Assembly: GCA_016648135.1 (NCBI GenBank)
Contig: JADDOH010003961.1
Location: forward strand, 62,001 to 126,000
Length of the DNA stretch: 64,000 nt
Source: Agrypnia vestita
Lineage: Eukaryota > Arthropoda > Insecta > Trichoptera > Phryganeidae
Direction of reading: 5' to 3'
Shown here: in pieces, positions 36,301-51,300 of the stretch
Layout of the letters: each line of letters starts with the position of its first letter
Numbering within the stretch: the stretch's first letter is position 1
The notes under the pieces: generated by a model
The model's input: the letters and a program-made list of their open reading frames with translations, nothing else
What the model was told of the DNA's origin: nothing
Database searches by the model: none
Translations under genes and position numbers: made by a program

Positions 36301-39300
36301 TCATTTTGTGATCTCAAGGATCTCTTGGTGAAGGAACGATTAACGAAAGGACGTGGCGAGGGTGGTTTGTTCGCTTCAAAGCTAGTGATACTAACTGAGA
36401 TGACAAGTGAGGAACAGGTCGTTATTAAAATTTTGATGACCAGGCTCTTCTGGCGGCTGTAGTATGGAACGAAAGCACCACTAGGACACTGGACACTATT
36501 CGTCCGTAGAATCGAGTGTCTTCCAAGCAAATAGAAAACAGTAATTGACGATGACGGTGACTACGCCACCCAATGATAACTGTACATTATGTTTTCATTT
36601 TTGGTTATGTAATAACATTATTTTAAAAATGCATTGACCCAATATAATATATTATTATAAGAGAACAAGATAACATGATATATGTATTAGTAAGTATTAA
36701 ATTGTGTTGTTTAGTATAAAATTTATGAAATAAAATAATAAATGTTACTATAATTAATTTTTAAGTTTAATTAAATAAAATGGAGAGGACATGATACATT
36801 TATTTAAGGGTATGTAGAAGCAAACTTGAAAATAAAAATGACTTACTCATCTCCATGCGTAAATCTCGTAGACAATTTTGCTAATGACAGGAGTAGATAT
36901 TGTTTTGTTGTGACTGACATTTGTGTAGACCACAACAGTTTCTGGTAAACATCAACAATCTGCTCCTCTGTAGGTGTTTCAATATCATCTGAAAAAAGAT
37001 AACAAATCATGAATCACAATCTATTGCATAGAATTGTACATACTAGTTATTGATCATAAACTATGTATAGTACAGTCCCTATAATCCAAACAATTAAAAA
37101 CCGAGCCCATTCGGTTTAAAAAAAATTTGGATTACCGGAATCTTTAAGAAATAAAGCAAACTTTATGACTATGCACTATACATTGTATACTTTGTGTACA
37201 TAAATAAGAATTTTTTATGTCATAGTAATACATATGTTATAATGCAAAGTAGGTATTTATGTGTTAATCATACACATATGTATTTGATATTAAAAAATCT
37301 GAAATCGTTTTTTCTGCATGGTTTTAATATGCTTTGTCATGCAATTGGAATTACAATACCTTCAGCGTCAGCAGTATTGGGGTCTACCAACATGTCCCCA
37401 TACTCCCCAATGACCCAAGCTGCGGCCTGCGCTAGGGGCTGGCGATCAGGGGCTGAGGCTGCACTGAGCGAGGTCCACAACCGTCGGGCCGCACGAGCCT
37501 GCAGAGACACATCTCCGCAACCTGACACCAATTGGATGGTACATGATACCATGTCATCACGAACATAGTTGCCCGCCTGTAAGACAATTTTTTTTAAATG
37601 TGAATTACTTTAAAAAAAATTTAATAGCAGGTTTCTGTATTTTTTAAATTCCATTTACTTTTTGTTCTGCCATGTGTTTGTATATATCTTTTGTTGGTAG
37701 TCACTGGTGTGAAGTGCATTGATATCATAAAACTGGACACATGGCAGAATATTTGAATAATTGTGTCAAAAACCAATGCGAGAGAACAGTAGTTCTATTT
37801 TTTCCGTTGTTCTGACGAATCCGGTGCAAATACGGGTAGTGCGTGGGTATTAACCAATATATTCCACATTTTGACATTATTTTTTATTTCCTATTCTTTT
37901 CTAGGTTAAACTTGTATTGAGAGTTGAATCTGGCAAAATTTAAGGCTGGTCATCCGTTTTTCAAACTGTCAAAGTGTCGAATTGCATCGATAGATCATGC
38001 TATTTTAATACGAGAGCAAGACATGAACAAACCTCATATCAGATAAACATTGCACAAGCATATTTCCTTACGTATTTTTTGCAAGACAAAAGGGTTGCGA
38101 GGAAACGAGATAACCATACAGAGTGCCGACGCTTAAAATATATGGAACGCCCGAGAGCAAGTCGTGCTCGCGTACTATTATCCGAATTTTAAATGTTTTA
38201 AGTGTAGTATTTAAAAAAAGTGTATTTATGTTTCTCCAATAATTTATGTGTTGTAAAAAAATAGTAAACAACAATTTTTCTTATATCACTGTTTTTTAAT
38301 TTAAAACTTGTCGCATAAGCACATTCAGATATTAATTTGACTTCCGGCTGAAATGTCCTGGATCCCATTGCGGGGTCCATCAGCCCGCCATCAGCCGTCC
38401 ATAGCCAGAGAGGTCACATATACACGGCAGAATATCCCAGAAAACTATACACAGAAGATGTTTGTTTCAAGATTTTTTAAGATTCCTTCTTCCCTAATCC
38501 TTAAAATTTTAATATTTTAGTTTACTTAAGTTAAAGATTATAATACGTAATGTAAGATTCACAGATGAGCAAAACAAGCAGATAGCATTCAGGTATAACA
38601 GGAAGCTACACTGGCTACCTAATCGGATAGCGAAAAGTTCGAGTGGCAATACAAAGAGTTTGAAATGCCACCATTTCTATGTGTCAATACTGACTGGAAT
38701 TCTTTGAATCTACAGCGTCCAAAGGTGTCCTGGGATTAACCAGATGAGATGATGGTTGTGCCAGGATAAGGCAATATTGTAATTTTAATGCTGTAACATA
38801 GTACGGGTCTGATGTTTTATGTGCATCTACAGCATCCAAAGGTGTCCTGGGATTAACCAGATGAGATGATGGTTGTGCCAGGATAAGGCAATATTGTAAT
38901 CTTAATGCTGTAACATAGTATGGGTCTGATGTTTTATGTGAATCGACAGCATCCAAAGGTGTCCTGGGATTAACCAGATGAGATGATGGTTGTGCCAGGA
39001 TAAGGCAATATTGTAATTTTAATGCTGTAACATAGTATGGATCTGATGTTTTATGTGAAATCTCAAGAAACAAAGAAATCAGTAATAATATGAAGACACA
39101 TCCCAGGCGTTTTGTCGTGAAAACGGGAAAGAAGTTATAAGCAGTTAATCTCATAATTTTCATTATTTTTCTTTTTTATAGAATATAATATTGTGAACCA
39201 TAGTATGCCTTTTATTGCATAGAAAAGATTACCATCCTTAATTTCCCATTTGTTATACATTCATTAAAACAAACCCCACTATGATGAAAAATTATGTACA

Positions 39301-42300
39301 TACCTGTATAATTTTGTTTTCAAAAATAATTCCCTACAATACAACTTTCATATAAAAATGTGCAAAATTTTACTTTGCGCTGAATGAGTTATCTTATATT
39401 ATTAATTAAATGTCATTAATTTAATTTCTCAAGGATTACACATTGGTTTGAGATTTCTATATAACCTCATTTCTAATAACCTCATTTGTTTGCAGAATGT
39501 CTTATTATGAAAATCATATACACTAGAACCTTGTTAATTTGAAATTCGAGGGACCCAAAAAACTTTTGAATTACGAGGAACCCCGTTAATTCGAAATTCA
39601 ATGTATAAAAAATAAATAAAAAAATCATGATGCGATTGCAAAACTCGCCAAAAACCATAAAATTGATGAAAAAAGACATTAATTTTGTGAAAAATGTAAT
39701 GTAATACTTTTGCATATTTAATAATCATTTCGAAAATGCAACATTTTTTATGATATTACAAATATGGCAACATTTTTATTACTAAAGTATCCGACATTTA
39801 CATATTTGTTGTACTCACTTTTGATTTTTTTTCAATTTTGTCAAATTAAAAAAATATTTCAAATTATGTGAACTAAAATGTATTGATTTATGGCACATGG
39901 GGCTAAAAATTATTTTGAATTACGTATTACCCGGGTTTTCGCATTATCAGGGTTAATCAACTATGAAATTAAAATATTGGGACTTGTGGGTTTGAAAATT
40001 TTTGAATTACGGTGAATTTTAAATTATCAGGGTTCGTATTAACGGGGTTTTACTGCATTGAACTGATAACGGGCATCTTATTTGCATCATTTATGAGCTT
40101 TTTTAGAGCTGCAACTACATATTTGCTACAGCATTTTTTACTATATACAATAAAATGTATTAGAATTTTTCTCTCGTGGGAATTTGTTAACGAAATTTTA
40201 TTTATTGGTCCCTTGGATTTCATGTAGTTATCATGTCTCCAAAAACATTTCTAGAACTATAAAATCAGACAACATAAATTTTATTTTATCTCCGAGGTTG
40301 AAAGACCACAAACACGGAAGGCCTGTATTACTGAGTTAGAAAGAGTCTCATAGACCGACATGGCTTGTTGGGATTTGATTGACTTAATACCTGACCTAGT
40401 TAAATAATCCAACGCCGCTACAGTTCAGCCTCACAATGTATGTAGATGTGTACATAATTTAAAATACATATACTTTTTGATGTTAGGATATAGTTAGTTA
40501 ATCAGCCCTAGGACGTATCACTTACAGCAATTAAAACTTTTAATAAAGTATCAAGGTGCCATCTTTTTGTTGGCGCATATTTTTCAGCTGAAAATACAAT
40601 AGCACTTGCACACTGCGCTTTGAAGTCGGGATCTGAGCGTTCCAGGAAGGCAAGTAATTCTTTCATCATTGTTTTAACATTTTGCGCATTGACTAATGCA
40701 AAAGATAGTTCCATCGCCCTCCGCCTGATGGAGACATCAGGATCCTGTCAATATAAAAATTAATCAATAAGAATAAAAGCTTATTTGTTTTGGAAATATA
40801 CGATTTAAAAAAATATTATAAATGTGAATTGCAATGCCAATTATAGATTTTTTTATCAATATACATAAAAAAAAATCTTGAAGTGCTTTGAATAATTCAC
40901 TTGCTGGGCCACAAAATTATAATTTGAAGTAGCATAAGAATGTAAAATAATATTTTTTACCTTTAAACATTCCAATATGGTAGTCCTATGTCTTTGTACA
41001 GCCGATGTATCAACATGCACAGTCCTAAGCAATGTATTCAAGGCAACATAACGAATATTCTTATCATTATTCAGCAAAAACCTTCCCAAGATATTGATGG
41101 CTAGAACTCGTAAGCTGCTCTCAGATTTTATATCCATGATAGATAAAACAGTCTCGTAAAGTATAGTGTTGCCAACATTCTTGCTTGTCTCGGTATTAGT
41201 GGCAACTTGAGCTAAGATATCATTCATTGCTTCGGATGCTTCAGCATCATTTTTGCCCAAAATACGGAGCAGACGGAGAATTTTCACCTGAAATTTTTTT
41301 TAAATCAGTTGCTCAACCTAGTGAAAGAAGTTGTGACATGGAAAAGATAAGAAATAACTCAAATATATTTAAATAAATAAAATAAATTCTTGAACACTTA
41401 TCAAAACATTACCAGAGATGGACTCTGCAATTGTAAATTTTCAAAAGATAATAAAAAATGACAAAATGACAATTGACAAAAGATAATGAAGTATCTCACC
41501 TGTAAGAACGGGTCAGAAACTCCACTGACATCATGTTCGGGAGAGTACCCGGCCAAAATTAAATTCTTTAATATTCGCACCAAATTAGGAACAATCTGTA
41601 AGAAAATATTATAACTGAGCAATACAGTGTCAAATTATTGTTAGAAATAGGTATTGGATTAATAGTTTTTAAAAATTACATTCAAAATGTGATATGGCAA
41701 AATTATATTAAACACACATGTAAACAGTACTTTTTATTTACTGTGCTTATGTTTCTTACTATGATTTATAGTTAGTTAAATCATTTAAGTTGATTCAAAT
41801 ATTGTGTGTGCTTTATCGCTGTATTTCTCATATCGATGGTCCCTATGAAAACTCAGATATCTACAAAAAATTTCATTTTTTTATGCTCATAAAGCCAGAT
41901 TTCAAACAGCTCTCCTGTAAAATTGCTTTTTTGCAAATGTCTTAGTTTATGCAAGGACAGTTCTCCTATAATTTTGCTTTACTTGTAAATGTCTTGGTTT
42001 ATGTACGGACCGTCAGTATAATTTACCAGTAACTGTCCCAAATCAATTGGTTTGCTTACTGGTAAACATCTGCTCATAAGACTATATTAATAAAAAATAT
42101 AACAATATACATAATTATATTATGCATTCTAGAAACATAGGGGTGCTAGTTCGGAAACAATAAAACAATCATAATGCATTAAATAAAACTGCAGAATAAA
42201 TTATTTGTTTGAGGGGTTACGTGTAGTCAGGACTTTCAAAAAATCAATTTTTTGAAAATCCTGAAAACACTTGAGAAAGCAGAATGATGCATAGACAACA

Positions 42301-45300
42301 GCAAATCGACATTGCACATCAGCAGGAAATCTATTATATAGCCCAGGAGTAGATGACTCCACATAAGTAATTTAATAAATTGTATTTGTATATACATATT
42401 CATTTCAAAATTTAAATACCTTCTTGAAGCTATGTTTTCAAAGTCGGTGACCACTGTATTTTCAAAACTACTTCATTGATTTATGTGAAATTTATACAGC
42501 ATATTCTAGGCATCAAAAACTAGTGCTTAATGGAAGGATTATTATTTTTTATCAAATTTTTTTCCAAACAATTAAGAAGCGCTTTTTCTTTCTCAAACTT
42601 TCAGAGGCTGCCAATTTGTTAAATTTGAAAAAAAAAACTTCGATTAAGCGCTAGATAAACTATCAAACTAATAATCTTTTTGTTTCATTGATTTTTGATA
42701 AACCAGTAAGTAGTGATGGTCACCGCAAGGCACTATTTGTAGAATGCGACCATTACAAATTGGCGTGCGAGGGAGGGCGTCCCTGTCGCATAACAGAAGT
42801 TGCCAGGGTGTAAATTTATTACACAATACATAATGTACAGAATGTCCGGTGACCGGTGTCGTAGCCTTTAACAGAAATTTGGTCAGGCAGCACTAAAGAA
42901 ACCGAGCCGTAATGGCGGCCGTTCTATCTGTCAAACTGTCAGATGGTAATATCGGTCCATTATTTGCTTTTTCAGCTTTGCAAAACTTTAATACTTCATT
43001 GGCAATTGTTCTTGCACCATCCCGGACTGTTGAGGATGTTTTGGAAATAATAATTCAGTGTATATTGGTAATCAAGATGTCACAGCTCCTGAGCAATACA
43101 AAATTGTACTGAATGACAGGGCGAGGGGTTGCCGCCGGTGCGGGCGGGGCGGGTTTTAGTTCCAAAGTCGCCGCACGCCAAGTTATTGTGGTCAAGCAAT
43201 AAGAGATGGGTCAACAATCAATCTGATAGCTTAGTCCAGAATTAATATTTTTGTTTGCAATATTCGTAAAAATGACTTAAAACACAGAGTAAGAACTTGA
43301 TATTATGTATTAAAGAAAAAACATTATACAAAGTTCATTTTTTTTTTGAAATTATCAGTTTTTCACACCTCTGACTACAAGTAACCCCTCAACAGAAATA
43401 TACATATTTCTTTATATAAATGTCTACATGTACTGTGCTTTCTATCACCGTCACCTTAAATGTCAGTATATACATTATTTGTATTAGATTTGTGGACCAA
43501 GCAAATGGATATACCAATTTTTATTTGGAAATCCTCTAAATATTAACTTGTTATTATTATTAATTAAAATTATATTGTATTAAAAATATGAGTGCAAAGT
43601 TTAAAAAATGCGCTTAATATGCAATCACAAGAGTAGTTAGAAAGGGAATGAATGAATTCTTCTATTTTTATTGAATACATTAAAATGTTAACTTAATTAT
43701 TGGAGTGTTATAGAAAACAACAATAAAGATAGTAAGTAAACTTGAATGTTAAAAGAAAAGTAAATATGTATATACTATAACAACACATTTGCAGCAAAAA
43801 GCATTGTATAATGTTAAACATAAATATTTATGAAACATGTAGTATAGTAAAGCCCCGTTAATTCGAACGTCGATAATTCAAACAATGTCATAATTCAAAA
43901 TTTTTAAAACACACAAAATCCAAATTCTTAATTTCATAGTTGACTAACCCCAATAATCAGAAAATCCCTGTATAATAATTTTAGACCCTTTTCCCATAAA
44001 TCAATACACTTTTTGTCACATAATAATTTTTTTTTTAAAAAAAATTATGAAATGAAGACATCCAGTTTATATAATACAATAGTAATGTGCAGCGGCATGT
44101 AGTGGAAACATTGAAGCATGCCTTTTACGTAATTGAAAAAAAAATCCAAATAAAACATATATCTTGTAATATTCCTAACATAATTATTATGATATTATTC
44201 ATATTTTATTATATCATAATATTCATATTTTAATAAATCATATTATTCTATAATATTAATATATCATATATTGATATTCATTTTTATTATTTTTCTGAAA
44301 TACAAGTTTTTGTAAAAGTCATACTTCAATATTCTCACTGCACGCACCTGGTCATGTGGTAAAAACATAAAGCTAGAAAAATATATCATAAAATTTTTTA
44401 AAAAGACAATAGAAACATATTTTCAAGCTAGTAAATGAATATACTGAAATAGTATTAAATGCAGATTAATTTGCTGCCAATGCTGTTTACAACTGCACAG
44501 TAATGGGTGAGGCTGACTCACTGTTCATATTATTAAATATTTTTTGAAGAATTTTATAAATTGTTCTAAGCTATTTATTCTCTTAATGATTGAAAAAAAG
44601 TTATATGTATTAATAATTCAATAAGAGGCCCAGCTGTGCTGTTCTGTAGAACAGTAGAGCTGCTTCTATTCTATAAAATTGCTGTTCTATAGAATATTGG
44701 AAGACTGGGTTGCTGTTAACGATTTATTTTTATAATATCTAAAGCAGAAAATTTGTGATTAGACAACTAATCTATAAATTATAATATGTGTAATAAGTGA
44801 TTAATGAAAAGTAATTTATAGATTCACTTTTAATTTATTTTAATTTTAGGCGAGACACTGCATAAGATATGTATGAAAATGATATATAACATCCTGAAGA
44901 GTATAATAAAAGAAAGAGTTCAAGGTAGACAATGAAGGGGATGACTGGGACAGAAGTACATTGATCAAATGATGAGAGGGAAATGTGGCCTAATACCAGG
45001 AATACATATATTCCAATTGTCTTATTTAAGAAAAATGAAAATATACACTATTATTCAATGCTTAATGTAGACCAATTATGTACACATTAGCTTTTAGTTT
45101 ACCATCATACATGTGTGGATACAAACAATAAGAAAACCCATGTCTACCCTTCTAATATTGTTGATGATCATTTTTTAATTATTTTTTTTAATGTTTTTTA
45201 AAATTTAAAATGTAATGGAAACCTAAGAGGTTTATGGGTAACATTTTTACATGATTCAATATAAGAAATAATAATAATAATAATATAATTTAGATACAAA

Positions 45301-48300
45301 GTCATTATATTTATATAATACCATGCTGTAAATATTTTTTATTGCAAAAATCAAGAATCAATGTACATGGTAAAAAAAATAAAGAGTTAGAAAATGACCA
45401 AAGCAAAACCCAACAGCAAACACCACACAGATTTTATTTCATGCATGACTGTGATATATATATATATATATAATCTGTAAATGTTTACCTCGCGCTGTCC
45501 GCTTTCCTACACCAATGATAACAAAAAACAGTCATTAGAAGACGGCCATGTTTGAGATGATTACATTGAGTAATTTACATGTATGTATATTTTACATGTC
45601 AATAAGATTTACATTTTCTAAAATACTTATAGAAAAACAATAAATAAAAATGTATTTTGATTGATAATTTTTTTTTTAAATAATTAAATAATTTAGGTCT
45701 GTCCTCCCTTTTATATTCAAGAAAAGTTACAAATAAATAAAAATACGAAATTTACTTTTATGGCACGTATTCACAGTTGAGATTTTTGTCTCGAGATTGT
45801 TTGAACTATTATTGACTTTCGTAGTCCACCACGTACACACACTAAGAGTTGAGCACCGCTACTTACTGCCAAGATAAGACTAATATTTATATTGCTTCGC
45901 ATCTCACTTCATGTCTATTGTGAGTCAAATATCAGTCTGTTGATATTCCGTTCGATCATTGAGTTGATTTGAATGTAAAAAAAATAAAAATATAATAGTT
46001 GTGGGTAATTATGGTTCTCGGTGAAAAGATAAGCAAAAGCCTTCGACAAGTTAGGCTGGAAGCAGCTTTTTTAAGTGCTCAATAAAATAGGGCTAAGCTT
46101 CAAAGATAGACGCACAATATGGAGCTTATATAAAGATGAAACCGCTGTAATAATATATGGAGACAGCAGTGCTGAGGCAAGTGTTGGCCAGGGAGTAAGA
46201 CAGGGTTGCTCGACGTCACCAGCATTGTTCAATTGCTACATACAACAGGCTATCGACGAGGTGAGAGAAGAAATGAGAGATTGGCCTGGCGTGAGAATCC
46301 AAAAACATAAAATTTACATGATTAGATAAGCCGACGATATTGCACTGCTTGCGGAGTCAGAGCAAAAATTTAATGAGTCTCTGAGAAAGATGGAAAATGT
46401 TTTGGCAGATAAATAAAACATGAAAATAAACAAAGACAAAACAAAGTTCTTGATTGTTGGAAGAGAAGAAGTGTCGACAAATGTTGTTTTGAGTGGCGTC
46501 GCTATCAAACAAGTGAAAGAATTCACATATTTAGGTAGTAAAATTTCCCAAGATGGCCGCTCAGAGGCAGACATCATAAGCAGAATAAACAGCAAGAGTC
46601 GCCTTCAACAAAAAGTCCAAAATCCTTGAATCTCCCAATATAGATTTAAAGGTTAGGAAAAACTTGATTAAAACTCTTGTCTGGAGTGTGCTGATGTATG
46701 GCAGTGAAACATGGGCCGTCGGCCAATGGTGATCTTAAAGTTTATCTCAAGATCAAAATCTCAACATTGTACACGGCAACGAGATTTATCTTAACTAAAT
46801 TTCTGAAACTTATTGTGTCTCACTATTATTTACACACAGCAGAAGAAGAGAACAGATGAAATAAATAATATGTGTTTTCTAATTTTCCTTACAATTTTCC
46901 ATCCATCCATAGAGCAAGTTTAAAGTGGATTAATCTATTATTTATGTTCATCTCCCCCAAAACCCATAATGTCAAATTAAATGTGAGTTTATTGTACATT
47001 GAAAGAATATGAAAATTTGAAAAATCAGTATACTACCTCCTGATTGATGGATATATTGAAAGAATATAAAAATTTGAAAAATCGGTAAAATACTTCCAAT
47101 AAAATGATACAAAGCAAAAAGCAAAAGTTTTTATATACCCTAAAAAGTTCTTGTATTGATTAATATGCATTGAATTTTCGTAATCATAAATTATTGCACA
47201 TCAAGTTAATTCTCAAATGAATAATTTGAAGTCCACAACATACTTTGCAGCTTGTGAAATAATCAAGAAATACTTAAGGCATTCCCTCGGTGGAGAAACC
47301 ATCTGATGTATGTATTCAACACAGAGTAAATTTTTTTCTATATTCAGCAGAATGATTTTAAAAAATATGATAGAGATATTTCTCAAAAATCTTCACCTTC
47401 AATGTTGTTATTAAAAAACATTCCAAAAATTAAACTAATACCAGACATCAAACATATTTTGAAAAACTTATATAAGTTTCATACAATATGTTTCCTTATT
47501 CCATTTCAAGCAGAAGCATCATGGTATTGAAATTGTTAATAGACATTCTGTGATAATGTGGCAAGACATGCATGTTTGAAAAACCATATTCAAAGCAAGA
47601 CTTCAATCAGTAGTTGAGAAAAATATATAATTTTTAATGGATAGTACTATTTCAATTTACTTTTAAAGAATAAACAATATAACTTACTTTCTTAAAGTGA
47701 TTCAGGGTATCGGGACTATTTTCACACATTTCAGTTATAAGGGTCACTCCCGTTATGAGAACACCTACAAAAAAGGCAAAAAATTACAAGAGAACATTAA
47801 AGTAAGCAAATATTGGGTTGATTCGTGAACAGGCGCAATTATAATTGCGCCTGTTCACGAATCAACCCAATTTAAGTAAAGGGATTATTATTTCTTCCGA
47901 AAAACACATTATATTTATGACACCTACTTACTTTATCTACTGCTGGTAGCTGTATATTTATCAATTATGAAGCAGTAATTTTTTTGTAACATCACTAAAC
48001 AAATTCAAATTCCAAAATAGATAATTAAAAAGTAAAATATTCAGAAAAGAGTCAGAATTTAGAAGTTACTTGAAATTGTTAAAATAAGGATTAAGTAGGT
48101 ATATGAGGGCAGTTTGGTGATTATAAAGTTTGGTTTTGGAACCTACTTTAAAATATTTCACAAGAAAATATTTGAAAAAATTATTTTTGTTGTTATGTAA
48201 ATATGGAAAAAATTTGAGGTGTTAATTAAACATTATTTTTTCATGGAAAAACCACTATAAAAACTGATGAAAAGTTATGTAAATATTATGGTGAATGTAC

Positions 48301-51300
48301 GAGGTTTTATCAAAAAGTATTACGAATTTTGAATTTCCGCAGGTTATGTATACTCGATTTTCGATTTTTTTGTGGCGTTATGTTGGTACTTGTGTCTCTC
48401 ACATATGCCGACAAGTTTGGCCATTTTGAATGTTCAGTTAATTTTTGATAGCTGCTTTGCTTGCACGTGTTTTGGCTCGTCTTTGATTTTTGCCTATTCC
48501 AAAAAATGGATCAAAGAATCTTTATCAAATTTTGTGTGAAAAACAAAATTAAGTGGGCGGATGCATTCCGAACGTTGACTGTGGCATATGGTGAAGCTAC
48601 CTTGGACCGAAGCAACGTTTATCGGTGGTACAAAATGTACTCAGAGGGCGGAGAAGATGTGAACGACGAAGAGCGTGCCGGACGCCCAAAGACATCAACA
48701 ACAGACGGAACATTGATGAAGTGAAGAAAATAGTATTGGCCAATCGTCGAATCACCGTTAGAGAAGTTGCTGAGGACCTAAACATATCGATTGGCTAGTG
48801 CCATTTGATTTTTACTAACAATTTGGGCATTAGACGGGTCGCCGCGAAATTCGTACCAAAATTGATCAATTTCGACCAAAAACAGCATCTTCATCCACTC
48901 TCAAATAGACACTGAGTCAACTCAAGTTGCGACTCGAGTCAGCCAACATTTCAGCTCGAGGTACTAGAGTTAGAAAAAATACGACTCGGCCCATCAGTAG
49001 TCTAGGTATTCCTTCTTGTTGACAAATTTAAAAAATGGCTCAGTTGAAAGAGATTCGGGACAAATGAAGAGGTGATAGCCGAAACAAATGCCTATTTTGA
49101 AAAGTTTCCAAAAGATTACTTTTCAGATGCTTTGAAAAAATTGGAAATTTGCTGGGCTAAGAGTGTAAAATTGCAAGGGCACTACGTTGAAAAGACAAAA
49201 GCAACAGACAGACAGGAATGGAGGAGACTCCTGGATTCAGCCAAGGTCCACCCACAGCTTTTAATGATGACGATAATATTGAAAAATAAAATACATTTTT
49301 ATGGTAATATAAGTTTTTCAATAATAAGTCACTCTTATGTTAAACTGTCCTCGTAATTGAATGTTTCACAAAAATAAAATTATGAGTGAAAATCTGAACA
49401 GAGAGCAAAAAGATATGCATAAAAACGTGTCACATTAAAAAAAACACTAAAAGAAAACAAATAACCTTTTCATAATAACAAGCTTTACGGTTGCAAATAT
49501 TCTCCACTATGCACCAAGTCACTTAATTAAATATGTAATGCTGATATTTAAAAACTTATAACAATATAACACCATTATAACAAAAAATTACATGTATCAA
49601 AATTTTTATTAAAATAATTCCCTAAAATACTATTTTCATACAAAAATTAATTTATATAGTGAAATTTAATTAATATGTGTAGTGAAATTATTTTGGTCCT
49701 GAACAAAAAATTCCAATACATTTATGAAAATATATAACGAAAAAGTCAGAAAAAAATACAAAAATATTATTTTGCAGTTCATCTTTGTCATCTCACAAAT
49801 GGCCGATGGGGAGTTATTAGGTGTACCCATAAGTAATCAATTAATTATATAAGTGGCAACAAAAAAGAATTAAACTACATTTAATTTTATTTTTAATTGA
49901 TTATGTACATAACTCCATCGTTATCTAGGACCTTTTGCCATCTTGTTGGTAGATTTTTAATTCCCTTTTCATAAAATTCAGTATCCTTTGAAGAAAATAT
50001 GCCTTCTAGGTGAGTTCGAACATCATTGTCATTTTTAAAATTTTTATTCTTCAGGTAGTATTCCATGGACCGGAATAAATAAAAATCGGATGGTGCTATG
50101 TCTGAGGAATATGTGGTAAAACCTTCCAGTTTAGCTGTCTTATTTTTTCAGAATATTATGAGTTTGTTCAAATCTTTCAGATCAGTGCTGGATTTATATA
50201 TATTATAGATTAATGTATATTATAGATGTCTCACAGAGACGAAACTGTATTTTATTTATGGGAAAGTAGGTATATAAGTCTTTTGGGTGTACATAGGACT
50301 TACGACCTATTGTATGGTTGGCTTAAGGGGATATTCTAGTCTAGAAAATTGAAAAGATCGAATTTTTTTTCCTTCATATTTCAATAGTTTAAATATTCAA
50401 AAAAACTTCCTAAAAGGATTTTTCAAAATTCGAATTATTTTAAAAGTTATAGCCCTTTTAGTGTCGTGGCAACTCGGCAGAACGAATCTAACAATAGGCG
50501 ACTAGGGGTTCCGACTACCTGAACATAAATACCCCTCTACTTTTTTTCATTATACTTCCAGTATACTAAATCGACAATTATTTAAGGTCATTGTAATGTA
50601 TAATATTTGCGTTTAGTTTCAGTTAGTTTCATTTTAACTCTGAAGCTGGGAAGACGTGAAAATAAGTGAGAAATTTTCTGTGAACTCTTTTAAAATTGTG
50701 AGTGAATATGTATTTTGTTTTTGTTTGTAAAATGGATAGAAAAAGTAAGAAAATAGATTTTTATCGTCCAGACGGATCAAGAAAACGGAAATTCAGCGGA
50801 AATCAATATACTCTTGAAGAGGAAACTTCGTTTACCAATGCTTCAGCAGCAAAGTTGAAAAATACAACTGATGAAGAAATGCTTCAAAAGAAGAAAGAAC
50901 TGCTTGTCTTGCGGAGAGAAATGCTGAAAATAATCAGTATGAAGTAGAAGAAGGCCCGATGTATGAAGCTGGAATGGCTGATTAAGAAAATGTAAGTTAT
51001 ATGTACTGTTCTATCAATTACACCGCCTGAAACTTAACGTAAAAGTTTAAATGCGTTTTTCTAGAAACTAGTTTTTTCAAAACGGCCATCACAAAATCTC
51101 AAGTTCTATGACTTGAAATTTGGTATGAATATTCTTAATATATCCCTCTTCAGTATGAACCACAAAAAACTCAAAATTTCTAATTTTTTATATTTTATAA
51201 AAATTTGTAAAAGTTAAAAAATTAGTGAAAAAATCGATCCTCTTTTTTGAGTAGCCACCATTTTTCGAAAAAAAAAATATTTTCAGTTTTCATGGTTCAT

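Noticed and set aside
37194..37568. 124-residue plus ORF over AP-1 gamma exon 9
   Set aside because: Antisense shadow of a GC-rich conserved exon.
38708..39058. CRISPR-like array
   Set aside because: Three direct 117-bp repeats with no spacers in a eukaryotic intron; a plain tandem duplication.
45452..45472. TA-rich run as an element end
   Set aside because: Simple (TA)n microsatellite; no matching inverted partner.
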